A stretch of DNA of 64,000 nucleotides from the NCBI GenBank assembly GCA_016709225.1, contig JADJEE010000001.1, positions 2,604,001-2,668,000 of the forward strand. Reading direction: 5' to 3'. Position numbers and translations under genes: made by a program. Below the pieces are notes generated by a model that made no database searches, was not told the DNA's origin, and saw only the letters and a list, made by a program, of their open reading frames with translations. Origin of the DNA: Deltaproteobacteria bacterium. GTDB taxonomy: Bacteria; Myxococcota_A; Polyangia; Nannocystales; Nannocystaceae. This document shows, piece after piece, positions 30,937-39,651 of this stretch. The first letter of the stretch is position 1, and the number at the start of each line of letters is the position of its first letter.

Positions 30937-33578
30937 CGGTCGCGCGACGACTCGGCGCGATCGCGCTCGCATCGTGCTTGGTCGCCCAGGAGGCACTGGC
31001 AGCGCCGCCACAAACCCAGGAGCGCACGGTCTCGGAGGGCGTCGACCGACCGATCCACGACTACTCGTCGGAAGGCGACGCCAGCAGCATGGAGCTCAAC
31101 CCGGCGCTGCTCAGCGCGGCGCCCGGCCTCGACGTGGCGTTGTTGGGCTACCAGGCGCTGTCGACCTACGCGCGCGGCAGCGGCTTCGGTGCGTTCGTCG
31201 CGGCCAATCTGCGCTTCGGCCTCGCGCTCGGGTTCGGGGCCCAGTTCCTGCAGCCGCGCCTGGGCAAGGGCATCTTCGACTTCGCAGAGTCACGCAACCC
31301 CTCGGCAACGAAGCTGACGTGGGCGTTCTCCGCTGGCCTCGGCGAGAAGGGCTCGTTCGGCATCGCGGTGCACGGCATCCGCAGCGAGAACCAGTGGCTG
31401 CGGCGGCCGGACCTCGACCTCGGCGCGATGTACCGCATCCGCAACTACGGCTCGATCGGCCTCACCGCCCGGCTCGGCCCCGGAGATCTGCGCGACGACG
31501 AGTTCCGCTCCGAAGCTGCACTCATCGGCGAGGTCTCGCTGCGCCCGCTCGGCACGCGCACGCTCGAGCTCGCCGGTGGCGTGCGGGCCGTGCTCGCGCG
31601 GGCAGAGCCCGGCACCGCGCTGTCGCGCTTGGGCGGCACCGCCGGGCTGTACCCGCGCGGTCGCCTGGCGCTGCGGCATCGCGGCGTGGCGCTGCTCGGC
31701 GAGGTCGAGCAGGTCGAGGTCACGACACTCGATCAGACCAGCCTGCAGCCGCTACGCACCGACCGAGCGCTGCGCGGTTCGGTCGCGCTCGAGCTCGGCT
31801 GGGACTTCGTGCGCGCGCGCGCGGGGCTGCACGCCGGGCTCGGCAGCGGCGTCGATGGCCTCGGCTTCGAGGCCCACCTGTCGAGCCGTCGCAACGACCG
31901 CGTGTTCTGGCCACGTCGCATCGACGCCGAGCGCATCGATCTCGCGGAGGTTTCCGACGAGACCAGCCTGATCGCGATGCTCGAACGACTCGAGCGCGCG
32001 CGGGCGGCCGGTGAGCGCAGCGTGCTGGTGGTCTATCCCCCGGGCAAGGCCGGCTGGGGCACGCTGTGGGAGCTGCGGCAGGCGCTCGTGCGGGTGCGCG
32101 ACGCGGGCGGCCACGTGTTCGCGTATCTCGAGGGCGCGAGCCTGCCGGCGTACTACGTGGCAACTGCGGCCGAGCGGATCTACATGCATCCGGCCGGCTC
32201 GCTCGAGGCCTACGGCATCGCCAGCACCAGCTTCTACTTCAAGGACGCGCTGGCGAAGCTCGGCGTGCGCGCCGAAGTGATCCGCATCGACGAGTACAAG
32301 AGCGCCGGCGAGTCGTTCACCGAGAACGCCCCCACCGCGCCCGATCGCGAGCAGAAGCAAGCCGTGCTCGAGGCGACCTACGCCCAGGCGGTCGGCGACA
32401 TCGCGCGCGCGCGCAAGCTGGCGCGCAGCACCGTGCGAGCTGCGTTCGACGCAGCGCCGCAGACCCCCGAGCAGGCGGTGGAGGCCGCGCTCGTCGACGA
32501 GGTGGTGTTCCGCGATCAGCTGCTCGAGCGGGTCTCCGACGTGATCGGCGCGCAGGTCGAGTTCAAGCGTTTCCCCGATGCCGATCACGGCGCGGCAACC
32601 TGGTCCGACGCACCGTACATCGGCGTGGTCCTGGTCGAGGGCACCATCATCGATGGCGAGAGCCGCACGATCCCGCTGCTCGGGCTGCACTTCGTCGGCG
32701 GTGACACCATCGCCCGTACGCTCCGCGAGCTGCGGGGCGACCCCGCCTGCAAGGGCATCGTGCTGCGGGTGAACAGCGGCGGCGGCTCGGCGCTCGCGTC
32801 CGACGTCATGTGGCGCGAGGTCCAGCTGACCCGCGAGGCGCAACAGAAGGATCCGCGCACGCAGCCGCCGATCGTGGTGTCGATGGGCGACGTGGCCGCC
32901 TCGGGCGGCTACTACGTCGCGACTGGCACGGACACCGTGTTCGCCGATCCCGTCACCATCACGGGTTCGATCGGCGTGATCTCGATCCACCCCGACGTCT
33001 CGGGCCTGCTGGCCAAGCTCGGGGTCACGGCCGTGACGATGAAGCAGGGCCAGAACCCCGACATCCAGGCGCCCTGGCACCCCTACGACGACGACCAGCG
33101 CGCGCGCGTGCAGGCGTCGATCGAGCACACCTACGAGCTGTTCCGCAGCCGCGTCGCCGACGGGCGCAAGCTCGCCGTCGAGCGCGTGCACGAGCTCGGC
33201 CGCGGGCGCGTGTGGATCGGTGCAAAGGCCAAGCAAGTCGGGCTCGTCGATCACATCGGCGGCCTACACGAGGCCATCGCACAGCTGCGCAAGCGGGCGG
33301 GGATCCGCGGCCGCGCCGAGCTGCCGCTGCGGGTGCTACCCGAGCAGCGCTCGCTGGTCGAGCTGGTGCTCGGCGCACTCGGCTTCGGTCGCGAGCGTCG
33401 CGATCCAAGCGCGCGCGCGACCACCCGCACGCGTCGCGACCGTGCCCGTGGCCCCCGCCGCCGCGGCGAGCTCGAGCTGCCGCCGGCGCTGGACGTCGCG
33501 CTGGCCCGCGGTCCGCTGTCGCTGCTGTTCCTCGCGCCCGGCAAGGCCCACGCGATCTTGCCGTGGTCGCTGCAGTGA
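30933..33578 (+). CDS. sppA: Signal peptide peptidase A fused to an N-terminal barrel-like region
   Basis: 881 residues from GTG at 30933, overlapping the upstream stop (GTGA). The signal peptide TVARRLGAIALASCLVAQEA is followed by about 300 residues rich in amphipathic Gly/aromatic strands (LRFGLALGFGAQFLQPRLGK, LELAGGVRAVLARAEPG), which look like an outer-membrane barrel or PorV-type domain. Then come two S49 peptidase modules. Catalytic Lys456 (DEYKSAGESF) and Ser657 (VAASGGYY) are 201 residues apart, as in E. coli SppA (Lys209/Ser409). The enzyme would degrade leftover signal peptides or other membrane peptides. The fused N-terminal region is not part of standard SppA and is shared with the protein at 36967-39651. 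Confidence 0.9.
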   Translation: MTVARRLGAIALASCLVAQEALAAPPQTQERTVSEGVDRPIHDYSSEGDASSMELNPALLSAAPGLDVALLGYQALSTYARGSGFGAFVAANLRFGLALGFGAQFLQPRLGKGIFDFAESRNPSATKLTWAFSAGLGEKGSFGIAVHGIRSENQWLRRPDLDLGAMYRIRNYGSIGLTARLGPGDLRDDEFRSEAALIGEVSLRPLGTRTLELAGGVRAVLARAEPGTALSRLGGTAGLYPRGRLALRHRGVALLGEVEQVEVTTLDQTSLQPLRTDRALRGSVALELGWDFVRARAGLHAGLGSGVDGLGFEAHLSSRRNDRVFWPRRIDAERIDLAEVSDETSLIAMLERLERARAAGERSVLVVYPPGKAGWGTLWELRQALVRVRDAGGHVFAYLEGASLPAYYVATAAERIYMHPAGSLEAYGIASTSFYFKDALAKLGVRAEVIRIDEYKSAGESFTENAPTAPDREQKQAVLEATYAQAVGDIARARKLARSTVRAAFDAAPQTPEQAVEAALVDEVVFRDQLLERVSDVIGAQVEFKRFPDADHGAATWSDAPYIGVVLVEGTIIDGESRTIPLLGLHFVGGDTIARTLRELRGDPACKGIVLRVNSGGGSALASDVMWREVQLTREAQQKDPRTQPPIVVSMGDVAASGGYYVATGTDTVFADPVTITGSIGVISIHPDVSGLLAKLGVTAVTMKQGQNPDIQAPWHPYDDDQRARVQASIEHTYELFRSRVADGRKLAVERVHELGRGRVWIGAKAKQVGLVDHIGGLHEAIAQLRKRAGIRGRAELPLRVLPEQRSLVELVLGALGFGRERRDPSARATTRTRRDRARGPRRRGELELPPALDVALARGPLSLLFLAPGKAHAILPWSLQ

Positions 33579-33582
33579 CGCG

Positions 33583-34455
33583 TCAACGCGGCGCGGCGCC
33601 GTTGCTGCGCCACGCGTGCACGACGTGGGCGGGCGACGACAACCGCCCCAGCGCAGGCACGCGGCGGACCCAGTCGCGCGCGTCGAGGATGCGGCTGCCG
33701 ACGAAGCCCGCGTCCGCGAGCGCACCGTGCAGCGCGGTGCGATCGCGCAGCGGATCGAGGGCGTGCCGCCGCCGTGTGAGCGCCTTGATCGCCCCGCGCA
33801 GGACCTTGGTCGCGCGGCCGAGCTGGGCCTGCGCGTCTGCGGTGTGCAGGTCGACCACGAAGTCGCCGCCGTCCGCCAGCGCGTCCGCGACGACGCGCAT
33901 GAGGGCAGCTCGCGCGTCGGCGTCGAAGTAGCTGACCAGCCCTTCGGCGACGATCGCCGGTCGCTTGGCGCCGGCCACCAGCGCGCGCAAGGTCGCGGCG
34001 AAGTCTGGCGCGAGCACGTCGGCGGGCTGTAGTGTGAGCCGGGCCATCGCACGTCGACGCAGCGAATCGGGGAGCCGCTCGAGCGCGCGACGCTTGGTGT
34101 CGATCATGTCCGGCAGATCGACGTCGACGCACGCGACGTCGCGGTCGATCGCCCACTGCAACGTACGCGGCGTCAGCCCGGCGCCGAGCTCGATCAGCCG
34201 GTCGGGGGCGAGGTCCTCGAGCAGGGCATCGATCAGCAGGTGCCGGTAGGCCAGGTAGCCGCGCATGCTCGGTACCCCCGGCAACACCCGCGTGGTCCAC
34301 TCGCCGAGCGCGAAGAAGCCCCAGTAGAGCACCGCCCCCTGGGTGGTCGCCAGGTGATGCGCGTACGGCAGGTGCAGGCGCTGCCACACGTAGCCGGTGT
34401 AGTGCGCGGTCGGGCCGATGCGGTCGGCGTCGTGCCGCGCTGCGCCGCTGCTCAT
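33583..34455 (-). CDS. LCMT-like class I methyltransferase
   Basis: 290 residues from ATG at 34455, whose ATGA overlaps the TerB gene stop. Motifs: DRLIELGAGLTPRTLQWAID (SAM-binding glycine motif), VACVDVDLPDMIDTKRRALE (acidic strand), PAIVAEGLVSYFDADARAAL and GGDFVVDLHTADAQAQLG. The GAGLTPRTLQWA and AEGLVSYF pattern is typical of leucine-carboxyl-methyltransferase-like (PF04072-type) enzymes that methylate carboxylates or small molecules. The exact substrate is unknown. The stop is 4 bp from that of sppA, so the two genes converge. Confidence 0.8.
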   Translation of the reverse strand: MSSGAARHDADRIGPTAHYTGYVWQRLHLPYAHHLATTQGAVLYWGFFALGEWTTRVLPGVPSMRGYLAYRHLLIDALLEDLAPDRLIELGAGLTPRTLQWAIDRDVACVDVDLPDMIDTKRRALERLPDSLRRRAMARLTLQPADVLAPDFAATLRALVAGAKRPAIVAEGLVSYFDADARAALMRVVADALADGGDFVVDLHTADAQAQLGRATKVLRGAIKALTRRRHALDPLRDRTALHGALADAGFVGSRILDARDWVRRVPALGRLSSPAHVVHAWRSNGAAPR

Positions 34456-35168
34456 CGCTCGAGCATGCGCTCGGCGTCGGCCCGCGGGATCGCGACCCGC
34501 TCGGCGAGCTCGAGGAAGAGGTGGCGCTCGCGATCGCCGGTGAACGACGCCCGCACGATCGGCACCAGCGAGACCAGCGCGATGCCCCGCTCCTCGGGGG
34601 CGAGCGCAGCCAGGCGACCGACCACGTCGTCGATCGAAGGCGCGGCGTCGATCATCTGTGCCAGCTGCTCGCGACGCGCGGCGTCGACCGGCATCCGAGC
34701 GACGAGGTCATCGAACTCCGCCCGCTCGCCGCTGTCGGCAACGCCGTCGGCGTTGGCGAGCATGGCCGCGAAGGCAATCACCGCGTCGGCGCGGCGCGCG
34801 GCTTGCTCGCGCCAGCGCTGACGCAGCTGCTTGACCTCGGCCGGGTCGGCGCCGAGGCGACTGGCGATCTCGTCGTGCACGGCACGCTCCTCATCGCTGC
34901 CGCGACCGTCGGCCAACGCCATCCGCCAAGCACGCTCGAGGATCGACTCGGTGAACAACGGCGGCGGCAGCGGCAGCTCGGTCAGGCGCGCCTGCAGGGC
35001 CTGGCGTTGGCTGAGCAGCTCGAGCCAGCCGGCGGCCTCGTCGGCGGCGAGACGCTCGTCGAGCATCCACAACACCTGATCCCACTCGCCGACGTCGAGG
35101 ATCCCGTCGGCGTGCGCGACGAGCCCGCACGCGACCAACGTCCACTCCTGCTCCGGTGACAGCGGCAT
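34452..35168 (-). CDS. TerB-like protein with two TerB-type domains
   Basis: 238 residues from ATG at 35168 (MPLSPEQEWTLVACGLVAHA). Two helical segments with the TerB pattern A-x2-A-D-G-x2-D/S-x-x-E: LVAHADGILDVGEWDQVLWM near residue 15 and LANADGVADSGERAEFDDLV near residue 140. TerB proteins are small helical proteins, implicated in tellurite resistance and metal/stress systems and often associated with phage or DNA-related functions; the biochemical role is unclear. It is translationally coupled to the methyltransferase downstream. No other ter genes were seen. Confidence 0.75.
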   Translation of the reverse strand: MPLSPEQEWTLVACGLVAHADGILDVGEWDQVLWMLDERLAADEAAGWLELLSQRQALQARLTELPLPPPLFTESILERAWRMALADGRGSDEERAVHDEIASRLGADPAEVKQLRQRWREQAARRADAVIAFAAMLANADGVADSGERAEFDDLVARMPVDAARREQLAQMIDAAPSIDDVVGRLAALAPEERGIALVSLVPIVRASFTGDRERHLFLELAERVAIPRADAERMLER

Positions 35169-35221
35169 CGCCCCTGCAGCCTACCAGAACGCAGGCAGGC
35201 CGCGGGGCGAAGGGCGCGTCG

Positions 35222-36112
35222 TCACGTGCCGGTGATCGACACTGGGCGCTTGCGCATCGCGAAGGTGTGCTCGCTGCCCGGGAACGCGCGCTGCTTCACC
35301 TCGTCGCAGAAGTGACGCGCGGCCGCGACCACGCGATCGAAGCCGTCGTCGTAGCGCTTGACGAACTTCGGCCGGAGATCGGCGGTCATGCCCAGCAGGT
35401 CGTAGCAGACCAGCACCTGGCCGTCGCAGTGCACGCCCGCGCCGATGCCGATGGTCGGGATCGCGATCGCGTCGGTGATGCGCGCGGCGAGCTCGCCCGG
35501 GATGCCCTCGAGCACGAGGGCGTACGCACCGGCCTCCGCGACCGCGACCGCGTCGGCGAAGATGCGCTCGGCGTCGTCGTGCTCGCGGCCCTGCACGCGG
35601 AAGCCCCCGAGCGCGTGGACCGATTGCGGGGTCAGCCCCACATGGGCCATCACCGGGATGCCAGCGGCGACGATGCGCGCGATGGTCGGCGCGATCGCGG
35701 CACCGCCCTCGAGCTTCACGGCGTGGGCTCCGCCCTGTGCGAGGATGCGCCCGGCGTTGCGCACCGCCTCCTCAGGCGTCACCTGATAGCTGAGGAACGG
35801 CATGTCGCCGACCACGTGACAGTGGCGTGCGCCGCGAGTGACGGCGCGCGTGTGGTAGACGATGTCGTCGACGGTGACGCCGAGCGTGTCGGCGTTGCCC
35901 TGCACGACCATGCCCAGGGAGTCGCCGACCAGCAGCAGCTCCACACCGGCCTCGTCGAGCATGCGGGCGAAGGTCGCGTCGTACGCCGTGACCATCGTCA
36001 GCGGCTCGCCGCCCTTGCGCGCACGGATCTCGGGCACCGTGATCGCCTTGCGCGTCTCGAGCTGCGGTGCAGCGCTCGGACGGCCATACTTGACCTCGGG
36101 GGTATCGCTCAC
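35222..36112 (-). CDS. panB: 3-methyl-2-oxobutanoate hydroxymethyltransferase
   Basis: 296 residues from GTG at 36112 with GGAGG seven bases upstream. The first enzyme of pantothenate synthesis, adding hydroxymethyl from 5,10-methylene-THF to 2-oxoisovalerate. Conserved family segments are [80 protein letters not shown] and [18 protein letters not shown]. The length is close to the usual 264-280 residues with a short N-terminal extension. No panC or panD is adjacent. Confidence 0.95.
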   Translation of the reverse strand: MSDTPEVKYGRPSAAPQLETRKAITVPEIRARKGGEPLTMVTAYDATFARMLDEAGVELLLVGDSLGMVVQGNADTLGVTVDDIVYHTRAVTRGARHCHVVGDMPFLSYQVTPEEAVRNAGRILAQGGAHAVKLEGGAAIAPTIARIVAAGIPVMAHVGLTPQSVHALGGFRVQGREHDDAERIFADAVAVAEAGAYALVLEGIPGELAARITDAIAIPTIGIGAGVHCDGQVLVCYDLLGMTADLRPKFVKRYDDGFDRVVAAARHFCDEVKQRAFPGSEHTFAMRKRPVSITGT

Positions 36113-36345
36113 GTCGGGCCTCCCGCCTCCGGTCGTGGCCGAGCGCCATGCTCGGTCCCCGCCTCGGGGGTGCGCGGTCACGATAGCACCCGACCGCGCC
36201 ACTCGCCCCCTCGCAAGCGGGCACCGAGGCCGGGAATCGTGCAGCGCGCCGCTGCAATGTGCCGTGCACGGTTTGACGCGCGAATCCCATCGTGCAACCT
36301 TACGCGCGCTTCGGCCCTCGCGGCCGTTTCCCCAACGAGGTCACC

Positions 36346-36924
36346 GTGAGCTTCACGCTTCCCCCGCTGCCCTTCGCCAAGGACGCGCTCGTGCCCCACA
36401 TGAGCGCCGAAACCTTCGACTACCACTACGGCAAGCACCACCAGGCCTACCTGAACAAGCTCAACGAGCTGACCGCGGGCAAGCCCGAGGAGCACAAGAC
36501 CCTCGAGGAGCTCATCCGCACCACCGAGGGCGCGCTGTTCAACCAGGCCGCGCAGGTGTGGAACCACACCTTCTTCTGGAACAGCATGAAGCCCCAGGGC
36601 GGCGGTGCCCCCAAGGGCAACATCGCCGCGGCAATCGATCGCGACTTCGGCGGCTACGACAAGTTCCGCGCCGAGTTCGCCGCCGCCGCCACCGGCCGCT
36701 TCGGCTCCGGCTGGGCGTGGCTGGTGCAGGACGGCGGCAAGCTGTCGATCACCACCACCGCCAACGCCGACACACCGCTGCGCGACGGCAAGCGCTGCAT
36801 CCTCACGCTCGACGTGTGGGAGCACGCCTACTACATCGACTACCGCAATGCCCGTCCCGGGTTCATCAACGCGTTCCTCGATCACCTGGTGAACTGGGAC
36901 TTCGCGAACGAGAACCTGGCCTAG
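36346..36924 (+). CDS. sodB: Iron/manganese superoxide dismutase
   Basis: 192 residues from GTG at 36346, with GAGG suitably upstream. Family segments: SFTLPPLPFAKDALVPHMSA, TFDYHYGKHHQAYLNKLNEL, NQAAQVWNHTFFWNSMKP, GSGWAWLV and LDVWEHAYYIDYRN. The metal ligands are therefore His in the HYGKHH region, His in QVWNHTFF, Asp and His in DVWEHAYY. The overall pattern and length are those of Fe-SOD (E. coli SodB 193 residues). It disproportionates superoxide in the cytosol; no signal peptide. Divergent from panB across a 233-bp gap without a recognised operator. Confidence 0.95.
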   Translation: MSFTLPPLPFAKDALVPHMSAETFDYHYGKHHQAYLNKLNELTAGKPEEHKTLEELIRTTEGALFNQAAQVWNHTFFWNSMKPQGGGAPKGNIAAAIDRDFGGYDKFRAEFAAAATGRFGSGWAWLVQDGGKLSITTTANADTPLRDGKRCILTLDVWEHAYYIDYRNARPGFINAFLDHLVNWDFANENLA

Positions 36925-36941
36925 CCAGCGGCCCGCGAACA

Positions 36942-36959
36942 GCCCCCGCCGTCGGGGGC
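36942..36959. terminator. GC stem between convergent sodB and second sppA
   Basis: GCCCCC and GGGGGC form a perfect stem with a 6-base loop in the 42-bp gap between stops. No T-run is present on either strand, so a rho-independent role is only possible. Confidence 0.4.
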
Positions 36960-36966
36960 CCGCGCG

Positions 36967-39651
36967 TCAGTCCTCGAAGACGATGGTCTCCTCGGCGAGC
37001 GCGAGCGCGCCGGGCCGATCGCCGAACCACAGCGACAACGGCACCAGCCGCAGCACCCGCACCAGCGGCACCGGCAGCGCCCACCCGAGCGCGACCTGCC
37101 CCAACCCGCGAGCACTGGGCGAGGCGCCGAGCGGGTTGGGCAGATCGAAGCCGAGGATCGCCTTGAGGTTGGCGAGCAGGCTCGGCGGGTCGGGCACCAG
37201 GGTGATCTCGCCTTCATCGGTGCGCAGCCCCGCAATCGCGCGCGCGCGCTGGATCGCCTCGCGCAGGCCACCGTAGTCGTCGACCAGGCCGAGCTCCATC
37301 GCGCGCACGCCCGACCACAGCCGCCCGCGCGCCACCGCGTCGACCTGCTCGGGGGTCATGCTGCGCGCACGTGCGACGCGGGCCGTGAACTCGCGATAGC
37401 CGTCCTCGATGCTGCGCTGCGCAGCCTCGCGTTCGTCCTCGCTGTACGGCTTCCACCACGAGCGCAGGCCAGCGTGGTCACCGAAGTCGAACTGATCGAT
37501 GCCGATGCCGATCTTCTCGGCGAAGCCCGAGAGGTCGAACTTGGGATAGAAGATGCCGATGCTGCCCGTCACCGTGGTGGCATCGGCATAAATGTACTGG
37601 CCGCCGGTGGCGATATAGTAGCCGCCGCTGGCGCAGGCGTTGCCCATCGAGATCACGACCGGCTTGCGCTTGCGGGTGAGGTCGAGCTCGCGGGCGATGT
37701 CGTCGGCCGCGCGCACGGAGCCGCCGCCGCTGTCGATGCGAACCACCACCGCGCGCACGGAGTCGTCCTTTCGCAGACGCTCGACCTGCTTGGCCAGCGT
37801 CGTGCCGCCCGCGATGCGGCGGCCGAGCAGGGGCACCGTGAAGCTCTCGCCGTCGAGCAGGTCGCCCTCGATGGTGAGCACGGCGACCCGCGGCGGCGGC
37901 CCGAACATCGCTGCATGCTCCTTGCGACGATCGGGCGGCTCGATGCGAATGCGACGGCCCAGCAGACGCTCGAGCCGAGCGTCCAGCTCGTCGGGGAACG
38001 ACAGCTCGTCGATGATGCCCTCGCGCAGGGCCGTCGGCGGATCGATGGGGGCGTCGTCGATCCACGCCTTGATGACGCGCGCATCCTGGCCACGATCCCT
38101 CGCCACCGTGCGCAGCACATGGTTCCACACGTCGCTGACGAGCTGCTGGCGCTGACGCGCGACCGGCTCGCTGGCAGCCGGGCGCTCCCAGCTCTCGGGC
38201 GTGCCCTTGTACTCGGCCACGCGCACGAACTCGGCCTGCACGCCGAGCTTGGCCAGCAGGTCGGCGTAGTGGAACGCCTGGATGCGCATGCCCAGCAGCT
38301 CGAGGCCGGCGTTGGGGTGCGCGACCACGTGGTCGGCACCGGCGGCGAGGAAGTAGCCACGCAGGCCACCGCCGTGCATGTAGACCACGACCTTGCCGCC
38401 GCGCTCGCGCACGCGCAGCAGCGCCTCGCGGATCTCCTCGAGCTGGGCCCATCCGAGGTGCATGCCGTCGGTGTGGACCAGCGCAACCCCGCGGCGGTCG
38501 GCGAGATCGTCGAGCTCGCCGATCAACCGCCACATGCCGCGGTCGCCGGCGTAGCGATCGAGCTCGAACTTGGTGACGACGCGGGGCCGCGCCCCGACGA
38601 CGCTGCGGTAGCGCTCCTGCGAGGCCCGCAGGCGCAGCACGCCGCCGTCGGCCGCGAACGACGACGTGCCGCCGGCTGAGCTGGTCGCGCCGGCCATGAA
38701 GCCGAAGTGACCGAAGTCGATGCCGAAGCCGGCGTTGATGCGCACGGCGTCGCGGGGAGCGTCGCTCTGTTCGCCGTTGGAGCTCGCCGGCCAATACTGG
38801 AAGCGCTCGGCCTCGGCGAACAGCCGCACGCCGCGGAGGTTGAGCAGCACGCGCCCACGCGGATCGACGTAGTGGGTCCTCCAGCGCACGTCCCCCGGGA
38901 CCCGCGGCGCATAGCGCAGGCCGACCGCGAGCTCGAGCGCGTTGGTGCCGAGCGGACGCAGCGCGAGCTCGGGGTCGAGCACGTACGACTGCGATACCGG
39001 TGGCTCGGGCCCGGTGCGCGGGATGTTGATGCTGCGCGCGACGAAGCCGAAGGCGAGGAATCGCGTCGGCCACCACGCCAGCGCCAGATCGACCGAGTTG
39101 GTCCCTGCGGCGTGGAAGTTCTGTGCCGACGCCAGCCGCGAGTACGAGATGCCGAGCGACAACCGTCGCAGCGCGCGCGGGGTGCTGGCGCGTCGAGACA
39201 GCCAGCGCTCGAGCGGGAACGCGGCCGCGAGTGTGATCTTGCTGTAGGGGTCGTCGGGGTTCTGCGGCTGCGCGACCCCGCTGTCGACCACGCCGGGCGT
39301 GAGCGGGTTGAGGTATTGGTAGGCGAGACCGATCGATGCGATCTGGAGCGGCAGCGGGAGGCCCAGCAACAGGCCCACGCCGTTGCCGCGGCGCAGCGCA
39401 GCGCCACGGGTCCACGAGAGATCGAGGACGCCGCCGAAACCGCGGAGGAAGCCGAGGTTGGCGGGGTTGGTGACGGTTGCGGCACCATCGGCCTCGCCCG
39501 CGACGGTCGTGTAGACGCGATCGGCGTCGCGCGCGATCGGTCGCGCCTCGCCCTCGTTGGGGCCCGCCGACGCATCACCGGGCAGCATGGCGATCGCTGC
39601 GGCGAGCGTCGCCGCCTGCGGAGCGAACGACGACCTCATCCCCGCACCCAT
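36967..39651 (-). CDS. sppA: Second SppA-type peptidase with N-terminal barrel-like region
   Basis: 894 residues from ATG at 39651; the ATG at 39639 overlaps the mutS2 stop (ATGA) and is an alternative. A signal peptide (SFAPQAATLAAAIAMLPGDA) is followed by about 330 residues of strand-rich sequence (VGLLLGLPLPLQIASIGLAY, FLAFGFVARSINIPRTG, LELAVGLRYAPRV, GFGIDFGHFGFMAGAT) and then two S49 peptidase domains. The catalytic pair is intact: Lys482 (VAEYKGTPESW) and Ser675 (ACASGGYY), 193 apart. The architecture matches the protein at 30933-33578, so the two are paralogues. Roles in turnover of signal or membrane peptides are inferred; the function of the strand-rich part is unknown. Confidence 0.9.
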   Translation of the reverse strand: MGAGMRSSFAPQAATLAAAIAMLPGDASAGPNEGEARPIARDADRVYTTVAGEADGAATVTNPANLGFLRGFGGVLDLSWTRGAALRRGNGVGLLLGLPLPLQIASIGLAYQYLNPLTPGVVDSGVAQPQNPDDPYSKITLAAAFPLERWLSRRASTPRALRRLSLGISYSRLASAQNFHAAGTNSVDLALAWWPTRFLAFGFVARSINIPRTGPEPPVSQSYVLDPELALRPLGTNALELAVGLRYAPRVPGDVRWRTHYVDPRGRVLLNLRGVRLFAEAERFQYWPASSNGEQSDAPRDAVRINAGFGIDFGHFGFMAGATSSAGGTSSFAADGGVLRLRASQERYRSVVGARPRVVTKFELDRYAGDRGMWRLIGELDDLADRRGVALVHTDGMHLGWAQLEEIREALLRVRERGGKVVVYMHGGGLRGYFLAAGADHVVAHPNAGLELLGMRIQAFHYADLLAKLGVQAEFVRVAEYKGTPESWERPAASEPVARQRQQLVSDVWNHVLRTVARDRGQDARVIKAWIDDAPIDPPTALREGIIDELSFPDELDARLERLLGRRIRIEPPDRRKEHAAMFGPPPRVAVLTIEGDLLDGESFTVPLLGRRIAGGTTLAKQVERLRKDDSVRAVVVRIDSGGGSVRAADDIARELDLTRKRKPVVISMGNACASGGYYIATGGQYIYADATTVTGSIGIFYPKFDLSGFAEKIGIGIDQFDFGDHAGLRSWWKPYSEDEREAAQRSIEDGYREFTARVARARSMTPEQVDAVARGRLWSGVRAMELGLVDDYGGLREAIQRARAIAGLRTDEGEITLVPDPPSLLANLKAILGFDLPNPLGASPSARGLGQVALGWALPVPLVRVLRLVPLSLWFGDRPGALALAEETIVFED

